From an uncultured cyanobacterium (GTDB lineage Bacteria; Cyanobacteriota; Cyanobacteriia; Pseudanabaenales; Pseudanabaenaceae), in assembly GCA_903819605.1 (NCBI GenBank), contig CAIJEA010000665.1:1-6949 (forward strand): 6,949 bases of DNA, given 5' to 3'. Of this stretch, positions 1 through 6,132 are shown one piece after another. The first letter of the stretch is position 1; the number at the start of each line of letters is the position of its first letter. Both the position numbers and the translations under genes were made by a program. Below the pieces are notes generated by a model that had not been told where the DNA came from, did not search any database, and was given only the letters and a program-made list of their open reading frames with translations.

Positions 1-87
1 CCCCACAACTCTCTTTTGGGTTTTGACTGCATCCTAACATGACTGACTATTGATATATAAGTTTAAATTTTTGGTAGGCTAACTTTG

Positions 88-114
88 ATTTCACCCTGTA
101 TGGTGAAGTTTTTT
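88..114 (+). terminator. Possible weak intrinsic terminator or attenuator hairpin
   Basis: Positions 88-95 pair with 102-109, with core TTCACC against GGTGAA, one G-U pair and a 6-nt loop. Six T residues (109-114) follow, the layout of a short intrinsic terminator reading rightward. It may end a transcript that enters from left of the window, or attenuate the P-type ATPase gene whose start is about 100 nt further on. The stem is short and not GC-rich, so termination would be inefficient. The same GGTGAA is also the left arm of a longer inverted repeat at 103-139, so the two structures exclude each other. Confidence 0.35.
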
Positions 115-139
115 AGCGCAATATATTAAAAAACTTCAC
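103..139. repeat. Perfect 13-bp inverted repeat upstream of the P-type ATPase
   Basis: GTGAAGTTTTTTA (103-115) is followed, after an 11-nt loop, by its exact reverse complement at 127-139. The run of T lies inside the left arm and no T tract follows the right arm, so this is not a standard terminator in either direction. It could be a dimeric regulator's operator, an RNA hairpin in a long 5' leader, or a competitor of the small hairpin at 88-109. The repeat is seen directly; its function is inference. Confidence 0.6.
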
Positions 140-181
140 ACGAATGACGGGAGATGCTCTAATTACATCACCTTAGAGATT

Positions 182-189
182 CTATACTT
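182..189 (+). promoter_or_regulatory. Candidate -10 element for the P-type ATPase gene
   Basis: TATACT at 183-188 matches four of six bases of the -10 consensus TATAAT, including the key A at position 2 and the final T. It sits 22 nt before the GTG start at 211. The same octamer CTATACTT occurs at a similar distance before the HerA-like gene (3482-3489). There is no convincing -35 hexamer 16-18 nt upstream, so the call is tentative. Confidence 0.3.
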
Positions 190-210
190 CAATACGAAAA
201 CGATACCTGT

Positions 211-2721
211 GTGTCTATGCCTCAACCTACACCAGAAAATACGCCAGATCCATCATTGACCAGCCCGATCGACGACATTAATCCTGAAATAGGGCTTAGT
301 GAAGCTGAGGTCACAGATAGAAAGCGTCGCGGCGACATTAATGTTGTCGTTATGCGATCGAGTCGCACCTACAAAGACATCTTTCAAGAAAACGTTTTTA
401 CATTATTTAACGTTACTTTTGGGGTGGTTTTAATTCTGATGACAGCACTTGGGCAGTTTACCGATGCCCTCTTTTCAGGATTTTCCGTATTTATGAATAT
501 TCTGGTGGGTGTTGCCCAAGAAATTCAGGCAAAGCTGACATTGGATAAATTAGCCTTACTCTCGGTGCAAAGGGTAAAGGTACGACGCGATGGTAAATCA
601 CTAGAGATACCAGTTGGTGAGGTGGTGCGCGATGACCTAATCGAACTGAATCCAGGCGATCGCGCTCCTGTCGATGGTGGTGTCCTGATTTCGCAAAATG
701 TGGAAATGGACGAGTCACTACTCACGGGGGAATCCGATCCTGTCGCAAAACAGATTGGCGATGTTGTGTTATCGGGTTCATTCTGTTTAGCAGGAAGTTG
801 TGTATTTCGCGCCGAGAAAATTGGGAATGAAAGCTATGCAGTTAAGCTATCGCAATCTTCACGGGTTTATAAACGGGTATTTACCCCATTACAGAAAAAG
901 ATTGATGTTTTAGTTGAAATATTTGTTCTAGTGCTCATTGTCGCGGCTTTCTTACATGCAGCATCGAGCATCAATTCGGGGCGTTCAATGGTAGATACCA
1001 TTCGCTATGCTTCGGTAATTATCAATAGTTTTGTACCCGCAGGTTTAATCCTATCGATCAGCGTAGCCTTTGCGATCGGTGCTGTAGAAATTAGCAAACG
1101 GCGGACTTTGATTCAAAAAATTAATGCCGTTGATTCGATGAATAGCGTGCGGATTTTATGTACTGACAAAACAGGAACCCTCACTCAGAATAAGCTGGTT
1201 GTAAAGTCGATTGTGCCATTAGGAGATACCGATGAAGATTCGCTGCGAGAGCTAATTGCTCTCTATACAAATCTCATGGGATCGCAAAATAGTAGTGCCA
1301 GAGCGATGGCGACCTTTACTGATAAGCCACGATCGCCATCAAAACTTGTCAGTGAAGTCCCCTTTAGCTCCAGTCGTAAATGGGGCGCGATCGTGCTTGA
1401 TATCGGTACGACAATTATGGTTGGCGCTCCCGAAGTCCTATTTAACAGTCCTGAAACCCAAGAAAAAGCAAAACAATATGGACGACAGGGACTAAGGGCG
1501 ATCGCAGTCGTTACCAGCGAAGATAGCATCGATAGCGCTGACAAAAATCCCGCGTTACCTAATAATCTTCGCGATCGCGGATTAGTATTACTAGAAGATA
1601 GTTTGCGACCCGATGTCATCGAAACAATCGCGGAATTACAAAATAAAAATATTCGTCTCAAAGTTATTTCAGGCGATAGTGTCGAAACGGTAACTTCGAT
1701 CGCCCGCCAAGCAGGAATAGCTGTACCCGATGATGCGGTCTTCACTCAGAAAACTTTAGAGGCGATGGATGCCCCCACCTTTAGTCGTTCGGCGGCATCT
1801 GGTGCAGTCTTTGGCAGGATTACCCCCGACATGAAGCGTCGCCTAATTTCGGCGATGGTAAAGCGAGGTGGCTATGTGGGCATGGTTGGCGATGGCGTAA
1901 ATGATGTACCTGCCTTTAAAGAAGCACAATTAGCGATCGCCATGAACGATGGCGCACAAATCAGTAAAGATGTAGCCGACATTGTGCTACTGGACAACAA
2001 TCTCTCCGCATTACCCCAAGCCTTTGCCGCTGGAGATGACATCAAGCAAAAGATTCTCTCTTCGGCTTTACTCTATCTCACCAAAAATATCATGGTGATT
2101 CTGACAATTTCCTTTGCAGGATTTGTGCAGTTACCATTTCCCGTTGAGCCTCGCCACATGACAGTGTTAACCATGGCAGTCGTTGGCTTACCGACAATTT
2201 GGATTGCCTTTGGATGGATAAAGCCCAGAAGATTGGAGGACTTCCTCCGCGATGTGTTGGGTTACAGTTGCCTCGCAGGAATTTTTGGGGCGATCGCGAT
2301 GACTACAGGTTATGTCTTTTCTTATTACATTAGCGGTTGGGCATTATTAAAAATCCCTAATGGCTCCACAATGATCGATTCTGATACTTTTCAAGATATT
2401 GCTAGGGGGCAAGCGCAATGTGTCAGTACATTGATTGGAACGCTCTTCTGCCTATTCGTTTTTTGGAGCCTTACCGATATTTCTCTGTGGAAAGTGCGTA
2501 CATTTTTTAGAAATTCTACATCGGCAATTCTCGGCGCTAGTGCAGTAGGTTTGTCTTTTCTTCTGATGTTACTATTCCCATCATTTTTCCAAGTCGAGGT
2601 TCCCGATCAATTTGGCTGGACGATGATTATCTTTTTACCTACTTCCAGCTATTACCTATTGCGAATGTTGCAATCTAGCAAACTATTTCGCCATTTACCA
2701 CGCTATCTCAGTCAACCTTAA
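211..2721 (+). CDS. P-type cation-transporting ATPase, CtpE-like
   Basis: An inner-membrane pump that couples ATP hydrolysis, through an aspartyl-phosphate, to ion movement. Visible motifs are TGES at 172-175 (actuator domain), DKTGTLT with phosphorylated Asp319, FSSSRK at 385-390 and VGAPE at 404-408 (nucleotide domain), SGD at 487-489, TPDMK at 538-542 and GDGVND at 560-565. About ten membrane helices are predicted: M1-M4 near 61-80, 84-103, 231-254 and 262-292, and M5-M10 between about 615 and 825. There is no N-terminal heavy-metal domain and no CPC motif, so it is not a copper or zinc P1B pump. M4 reads VPAGL (275-279) where calcium and sodium pumps have PEGL. The segment LPFPVEPRH before M6 and the non-lysine KGA motif resemble the mycobacterial CtpE group, whose studied member is linked to Ca2+ uptake. 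That gives the subgroup, not the ion. GTG 211 was chosen as the longest start; ATG 217 is equally possible. No clear Shine-Dalgarno site is seen. Confidence 0.93.
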   Translation: MSMPQPTPENTPDPSLTSPIDDINPEIGLSEAEVTDRKRRGDINVVVMRSSRTYKDIFQENVFTLFNVTFGVVLILMTALGQFTDALFSGFSVFMNILVGVAQEIQAKLTLDKLALLSVQRVKVRRDGKSLEIPVGEVVRDDLIELNPGDRAPVDGGVLISQNVEMDESLLTGESDPVAKQIGDVVLSGSFCLAGSCVFRAEKIGNESYAVKLSQSSRVYKRVFTPLQKKIDVLVEIFVLVLIVAAFLHAASSINSGRSMVDTIRYASVIINSFVPAGLILSISVAFAIGAVEISKRRTLIQKINAVDSMNSVRILCTDKTGTLTQNKLVVKSIVPLGDTDEDSLRELIALYTNLMGSQNSSARAMATFTDKPRSPSKLVSEVPFSSSRKWGAIVLDIGTTIMVGAPEVLFNSPETQEKAKQYGRQGLRAIAVVTSEDSIDSADKNPALPNNLRDRGLVLLEDSLRPDVIETIAELQNKNIRLKVISGDSVETVTSIARQAGIAVPDDAVFTQKTLEAMDAPTFSRSAASGAVFGRITPDMKRRLISAMVKRGGYVGMVGDGVNDVPAFKEAQLAIAMNDGAQISKDVADIVLLDNNLSALPQAFAAGDDIKQKILSSALLYLTKNIMVILTISFAGFVQLPFPVEPRHMTVLTMAVVGLPTIWIAFGWIKPRRLEDFLRDVLGYSCLAGIFGAIAMTTGYVFSYYISGWALLKIPNGSTMIDSDTFQDIARGQAQCVSTLIGTLFCLFVFWSLTDISLWKVRTFFRNSTSAILGASAVGLSFLLMLLFPSFFQVEVPDQFGWTMIIFLPTSSYYLLRMLQSSKLFRHLPRYLSQP

Positions 2722-2763
2722 GTAAATAGGCGGTGCAGAGCACTGTCTATTTGCTTTTCTATT
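2721..2763 (+). terminator. Intrinsic terminator after the P-type ATPase gene
   Basis: Starting at the last base of the TAA stop, 2721-2735 pairs with 2741-2755 around a 5-nt loop (CAGAG). That makes 15 pairs, three of them G-U. A T-rich tract, TTTCTATTTTT, follows to about 2766. It faces + only, since no matching T tract lies on the other side. It separates the ATPase transcript from the next gene. It also argues against GTG 2733, which lies inside the stem, as the start of that gene. Confidence 0.75.
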
Positions 2764-2771
2764 TTTATAAT
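2743..2771 (+). promoter_or_regulatory. Candidate promoter with perfect -10, overlapping the terminator tail
   Basis: TATAAT at 2766-2771 is a full -10 consensus. A poor -35 (CTGTCT, 2743-2748) lies 17 bp upstream. Transcription would begin near 2778, leaving almost no leader before ATG 2781. The hexamer also forms the end of the terminator T tract, so it may be partly fortuitous. Confidence 0.4.
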
Positions 2772-2780
2772 GCAAAATCA

Positions 2781-3299
2781 ATGAAATCTAGAACTATCAA
2801 ACGCCCGATCGCTATTACCATACTCGCTACTGCAATGATTGGTACGAGTTTGATTTTGATTGAAGATCGCCTATTTAACTTCTATCTCTATAGATTGCTT
2901 GAGGGAAATGCCCCGATAGTTGATAGCAATTCTACTAACTTACAATTAGTTTCAGGTATCGCTTTCTTGGGCTTCGGTTTAGTCCCAATTCTATTAGCAG
3001 TTGGACTATTGTATTTAAAATCTTGGGCAAGATTTCTCAGTATTTGTCTCTTTAGTTCCGTTATGTTTCCCGCGATCGCGGCTTCTTTTAATTGGATTTC
3101 GCCGCCATCTGCCACCCAACTTTTAGAAATCCCTAATGTTTTCGATGATATTTTTAGCGTAGATGCCGTAGAGCCAGTCTCACGACTGATGATGCTAAAT
3201 CCCTATATTGCTACTAGCAGTGCGGTCGCCCTTGCGATTTTGCTCACCCCAGCGATCGGTAGAGCGTTTCTCCATCGTTTACCAAATACAGAAGATTAG
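2781..3299 (+). CDS. Small four-helix membrane protein, unknown function
   Basis: A 172-residue integral membrane protein that I do not recognise. Predicted helices lie at about 10-27, 57-79, 85-104 and 144-164. Between helices 3 and 4 is a roughly 40-residue loop containing several acidic residues. The N-terminus has basic residues before helix 1 (MKSRTIKRP), and a short LKSWARF link joins helices 2 and 3, a pattern found in many small uncharacterised membrane proteins. No catalytic or metal-binding motif is visible. A longer reading from GTG 2733 would add 16 residues, but that codon lies in the terminator stem of the preceding gene, so ATG 2781 is preferred. No Shine-Dalgarno site precedes it, which would suit a leaderless or near-leaderless message. 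One HIP1 octamer (3072-3079) suggests long residence in the genome. Role and partners are unknown. Confidence 0.78.
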   Translation: MKSRTIKRPIAITILATAMIGTSLILIEDRLFNFYLYRLLEGNAPIVDSNSTNLQLVSGIAFLGFGLVPILLAVGLLYLKSWARFLSICLFSSVMFPAIAASFNWISPPSATQLLEIPNVFDDIFSVDAVEPVSRLMMLNPYIATSSAVALAILLTPAIGRAFLHRLPNTED

Positions 3300-3349
3300 A
3301 TTAAGAAGATCGTGGTATGAGAGGATATTTCTGTAGAGATGCGACCAAA

Positions 3350-3475
3350 TCACGCAAAGATTTGCAAAACAGGTCTACCCTTCAAATAATCTTCCCCTGT
3401 TTCATCTATAGCGTTTGGATCTGCTTTTCGCAACAAAGCTGCTTTGACTAAAGCAAGATCCTCATTCTTATTTGG
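3350..3475 (-). pseudogene. Decayed ankyrin-repeat fragment
   Basis: Reading leftward from 3475, one frame stays open for 41 codons to a TGA at 3352-3350. It contains the stretches DLALVKAALLRKADPNAIDE and GRPVLQIFA. These match the helix-loop-helix of an ankyrin repeat (LVKLLLEKGADPNAKDE-G, then a PL-like segment and A), with one glycine of the GAD loop missing. The frame has no ATG or GTG start and is closed on its upstream side by two in-frame TAG codons. It is therefore a relic, not a working gene. It fills most of the gap between the small membrane protein and the HerA-like gene. The translation is directly visible; the assignment rests on my recall of the ankyrin consensus and on one repeat only. 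Confidence 0.5.
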
Positions 3476-3476
3476 C

Positions 3477-3489
3477 TATAGCTATACTT
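3477..3489 (+). promoter_or_regulatory. Candidate -10 within a palindrome, HerA-like gene
   Basis: TATAGCTATA (3477-3486) is a perfect 10-bp palindrome that overlaps TATACT (3483-3488), a -10-like hexamer 25 nt before ATG 3514. Transcription from here would give a leader of about 20 nt containing the GGAG ribosome site. No good -35 is present. TTGACT at 3444-3449 is too distant for this -10. Confidence 0.3.
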
Positions 3490-3501
3490 GAAGAATAATG
3501 T

Positions 3502-3505
3502 GGAG
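3502..3505 (+). promoter_or_regulatory. Shine-Dalgarno site that decides the HerA-like start
   Basis: GGAG at 3502-3505 lies 8 nt before ATG 3514, a near-ideal spacing. The alternative GTG 3505 overlaps this site and so could not use it. ATG 3514 is therefore taken as the start. Confidence 0.6.
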
Positions 3506-3513
3506 TGAATAAA

Positions 3514-5250
3514 ATGATTGAGCCGATTGGATACATACTAGGAACCAAAGATGCTACCCCCCTTGAGTTTTGGGTGGCAGTCAGTGATGGCAAAGTCCTA
3601 CGGCTCGATGATGTCGTGCAGGTACAAACCGATCGCCCAGATAAAAAAGGCATCGTCAACTTTTATGGGGTCGTCGATCATGTGCGAACCATCCACGAAG
3701 GTACGCAATTTGATACGGATACATTCCTAGTTACCAATGGTAGTATGCCCGTTAATGTGTCCTATGCCGCCCACATTCAAGTCACCCGCATTGAACCTGA
3801 AGAATATTTGCCACCACAACCGAGTGATGCTGTCTATTTAGCCGAAGATGAGAACCTCAGATTTGCGCTCAACTTCGATGGAATGGAACAGCGCATATCC
3901 GCAGGGATTATGAGAAATGGCAGTCCCGCCTATTTGAACTATGAATTTATCGACGGTACAAAGGGCGCTCATGTAAACATTTCAGGGATTTCAGGGGTCG
4001 CGACTAAAACCTCCTTTGCCTTGTTTTTACTGCATTCTATTTTTAATTCGGCGGCTCTAGGTTCCAAGAGAGCAAACACTAAAGCGTTAATTTTTAATGT
4101 AAAGGGTGAAGATTTATTCTTCTTAGATAAAGCAAATAATAAAATACGAGAGGAAGATCGCTCTACTTATAACGCTCTCGATCTTCCCGTAGAGCCGTTT
4201 AGAGATGTACGTTTTTGTGTTGCACCGAAGAAAAATACTCAAGAAATCGAACCTCATCTCGATCAACGTTCCGATAATATTTCCGCCTATGTTTGGGGAA
4301 TGCGCGAATTTTGTCGCGATCGCCTTTTTCGCTTCCTCTTCGCAGGGGATGACCTAGAACGGGGAAATATAGGTTTCTTAGCAAGCATTGTCGAAGAGCG
4401 TCTAGCGAGATTGGCAGTAGACAATGACAAATACGATAAAAAATTAGGATTTATGCCCAGAGCTAGTCTCGATCTAGATGATGCCTATGGTGAAGATGGT
4501 AAGGACAAGGTAGAGACATTCCACGATTTGATCGAGTTTCTCGAAGATAAGTTAGTCGAAAATCCCGATCAAAAGTGGCTAGGACGCAATGCTCCTGCTA
4601 CTGCGGAGGCACTCACCCGTCGTTTATGGGGAATTGCTGACGAGATGGGACATCTGATTCGCGGGGATTTACCTGCGGAAGAATTACAAAAATATAAGCT
4701 CGATCCCCTTGCAGCAGAATATCAACTAACGATCGCCGACATCAACAAACTCGGCAGCAAAGCCCAAAAGTTTGTGGTGGGAGTTTTACTCCAAAAGCTG
4801 TTCATGGAAAAGGAAAAGCGTGGTCAATATCCTGTTGTGTTTATCGTTCTCGATGAGTTGAACAAATACGCCCCCAAGGAAGGTCGTAGCCCGATTAAAG
4901 ATTTGTTAGTGGAAATTGCCGAGCGGGGGCGATCGCTTGGCATCATTTTAATCGGTGCACAACAAACCGCTTCAGAAGTAGAGCGCCGCGTAGTTGGACA
5001 GGCCGCAGTGCGTGTGGTTGGTCGTCTAGATTCTGCTGAGGTGGAACGTCCTGAATATAATTTCTTGACGGGTGCTTGTCGGAAGCGATCGCTCTTACTA
5101 AAGTCTGGCAGCATGTTTATCCATCAGCCTGAGGTTCCATCACCGTTGCTAGTTGGGTTTCCTTTCCCTGCCTACGCCACGCGGTTACGAGAGGTACAAA
5201 CCAATGAGGTCGAAGAGAAAATTCTCCGAAGTAAAGTTAAGAGACTGTAA
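3514..5250 (+). CDS. HerA-like HAS-barrel ATPase
   Basis: A 578-residue member of the HerA/FtsK branch of RecA-fold ATPases. In archaea HerA forms a hexameric DNA translocase that works with the nuclease NurA in end resection. Residues about 1-95 fit the N-terminal HAS barrel (IGYILGTKDATPLEFWV onward). The ATPase core has a Walker A region at 158-167 (GISGVATKTS, Lys165), a Walker B at 443-448 (FIVLDE, Asp447 and Glu448), and a beta strand IILIGAQQ at 477-484 that probably holds the sensor glutamine. Between them (about 200-420) lies a charged, largely helical insertion. The Walker A lacks the usual Gly before Lys and reads TK instead. Start ATG 3514 is chosen over GTG 3505 because of a well-placed GGAG. 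The gene has three HIP1 sites. No nurA is visible in the window. The SDR gene begins 57 bp downstream on the same strand. The family call is firm; the DNA substrate and cellular job are inferred from relatives. Confidence 0.9.
   Translation: MIEPIGYILGTKDATPLEFWVAVSDGKVLRLDDVVQVQTDRPDKKGIVNFYGVVDHVRTIHEGTQFDTDTFLVTNGSMPVNVSYAAHIQVTRIEPEEYLPPQPSDAVYLAEDENLRFALNFDGMEQRISAGIMRNGSPAYLNYEFIDGTKGAHVNISGISGVATKTSFALFLLHSIFNSAALGSKRANTKALIFNVKGEDLFFLDKANNKIREEDRSTYNALDLPVEPFRDVRFCVAPKKNTQEIEPHLDQRSDNISAYVWGMREFCRDRLFRFLFAGDDLERGNIGFLASIVEERLARLAVDNDKYDKKLGFMPRASLDLDDAYGEDGKDKVETFHDLIEFLEDKLVENPDQKWLGRNAPATAEALTRRLWGIADEMGHLIRGDLPAEELQKYKLDPLAAEYQLTIADINKLGSKAQKFVVGVLLQKLFMEKEKRGQYPVVFIVLDELNKYAPKEGRSPIKDLLVEIAERGRSLGIILIGAQQTASEVERRVVGQAAVRVVGRLDSAEVERPEYNFLTGACRKRSLLLKSGSMFIHQPEVPSPLLVGFPFPAYATRLREVQTNEVEEKILRSKVKRL
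3979..3996 (+). repeat. Two tandem 9-bp units inside the Walker A coding region
   Basis: ATTTCAGGG occurs twice head-to-tail and encodes Ile-Ser-Gly twice (residues 156-161) at the entry to the nucleotide-binding loop of the HerA-like ATPase. The repeat is exact at DNA level. Confidence 0.8.
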
Positions 5251-5307
5251 TTATGAGGATTTTATGTTAGTCTTTCCCGACAAGGAAATCACCTGAACAT
5301 CATTTGT

Positions 5308-6048
5308 ATGAGTGAAAAAAGAGTTGCGCTTGTTACTGGTTCCACCTCTGGTATCGGAATGGCGATCGCAAAAAAACTTTTCGAGGATGGATTTGCGGTT
5401 GCATTCCATTCTAAATCTTCAGTGGATGTGGGAAAGGCTTTAGCTCAGAATCATGCAGGTTCATCTTATACCCAAGCCGACCTAGCAGATCAAGATCAAG
5501 TTTGTCAGCTTATTGACAGAGTTGTAACGCATCATGGTCGCCTAGATGTATTGGTAAATAATGCAGGTATCAATGCTGTAATTCCTCATAACTCGCTTAA
5601 GGAAGCTTCTGCAAAAATTTGGAGAGACCTTTATGAGGTTAATGTCATTGCTCCATGGACGCTGATTGCAGAGGCTGAAAGCTTTTTGCGCCAGTCATCA
5701 AACATTAATCATCCAAGCTGTATTTTGAATATTAGTTCTCATGCAGGTATTCGTCCTAAAGGAGCCTCCATTCCCTATGCTGCTAGCAAAGCCGCGATGA
5801 ACCACATGACAAGGCTTCTTGCCGTAAGTCTTGCACCACAGATCCGTGTAAATGCGATCGCCCCAGGATTGGTCGAAACTCCGATGACCGAAACTTGGAC
5901 TGAGGCGAGAAAACTCTGGCAAGAGCGATCGCCAATGGGACGAGGAGCACAACCATCAGAGATCGCACAGATTGCCTCTATGATTATTGCCAGTAACTAT
6001 GTTACTGGCGAGATCGTGATTGCTGATGGTGGTTTAAATCTCACTTGA
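5308..6048 (+). CDS. Short-chain dehydrogenase/reductase (SDR), classical type
   Basis: A 246-residue, single-domain Rossmann-fold oxidoreductase, probably cytosolic and NAD(P)(H)-dependent. The cofactor loop is TGSTSGIG at 10-17. NNAG is at 84-87, and the catalytic tetrad is Asn112, Ser144, Tyr157 and Lys161 with the usual 13-residue Ser-Tyr spacing. The APGLVETPM segment after the active site and the C-terminal VTGEIVIADGG are also typical of FabG-like and sugar or alcohol dehydrogenase-like SDRs. Length is normal and nothing is missing. Substrate cannot be read from the sequence. A FabG role in fatty-acid synthesis is possible but unsupported by any neighbouring lipid gene. The ATG at 5308 lacks a good Shine-Dalgarno site; AAGGA at 5282-5286 is about 20 nt too early. 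It lies 57 bp after the HerA-like gene with no terminator between, so co-transcription is plausible. It has three HIP1 sites. Confidence 0.9.
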   Translation: MSEKRVALVTGSTSGIGMAIAKKLFEDGFAVAFHSKSSVDVGKALAQNHAGSSYTQADLADQDQVCQLIDRVVTHHGRLDVLVNNAGINAVIPHNSLKEASAKIWRDLYEVNVIAPWTLIAEAESFLRQSSNINHPSCILNISSHAGIRPKGASIPYAASKAAMNHMTRLLAVSLAPQIRVNAIAPGLVETPMTETWTEARKLWQERSPMGRGAQPSEIAQIASMIIASNYVTGEIVIADGGLNLT

Positions 6049-6121
6049 GAATCTCATTACGCTCGGTGCAATTACGATGAAATTAGCGATTTTGTAATAT
6101 CGTATGTATAGGATAGAAGTT

Positions 6122-6127
6122 AGAGGA
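6122..6127 (+). promoter_or_regulatory. Shine-Dalgarno site supporting a TTG start
   Basis: AGAGGA at 6122-6127 is the strongest ribosome site in the window. It lies 5 nt before TTG 6133 and 8 nt before TTG 6136. An in-frame TAA at 6130-6132 blocks any earlier start. There is no in-frame ATG or GTG before the conserved NAD-binding loop, so a TTG start is required. Confidence 0.6.
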
Positions 6128-6132
6128 ATTAA

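Larger units (their letters stand above)
656..5932. repeat. Dispersed HIP1 octamers (12 copies)
   Basis: GCGATCGC begins at 656, 1498, 1571, 1933, 2290, 3072, 4316, 4929, 5085, 5362, 5854 and 5925. Five copies are in the P-type ATPase, one in the small membrane protein, three in the HerA-like gene, three in the SDR and none in the sirtuin or the intergenic regions. This highly iterated palindrome is a known mark of many cyanobacterial genomes and supports the host assignment. The interval given is the span that holds the copies; it is not one continuous element. Confidence 0.85.

Noticed and set aside
1..40. A - strand ORF beginning at ATG 40-38 and open to the left edge
   Set aside because: Only 13 codons are visible and there is no recognisable motif or upstream signal. 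It cannot be told from chance.
23..60. TTGACT at 23-28 and TATATAA at 54-60 as a promoter
   Set aside because: The spacing of 25 bp is too long for a sigma-70 type promoter, and AT-rich sequence yields such hexamers by chance.
1263..1745. 160-codon - strand ORF inside the P-type ATPase gene
   Set aside because: It is a reading-frame shadow of conserved ATPase motifs, has no recognisable domain, and has a Ser/Arg/Leu-rich composition typical of antisense frames.
2733..2780. Sixteen-residue N-terminal extension of the small membrane protein from GTG 2733
   Set aside because: The GTG is inside the stem of the preceding gene's terminator, no ribosome site precedes it, and ATG 2781 gives a normal membrane-protein N-terminus.
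3468..3659. 63-codon - strand ORF over the HerA-like start, next to the ankyrin relic
   Set aside because: It is not in the relic's frame, reads as a shadow of the HAS barrel, and adds no ankyrin-like sequence.
5264..5296. Eleven-codon ORF with GAGGA ahead of it, just before the SDR gene
   Set aside because: It has a good ribosome site but is too short to judge, has no attenuator-like codon run or hairpin, and may be chance.
6046..6056. Short palindrome TGAGA-A-TCTCA at the SDR stop codon
   Set aside because: The stem would be at most four pairs with a 3-nt loop and no T tract, too weak for a terminator.
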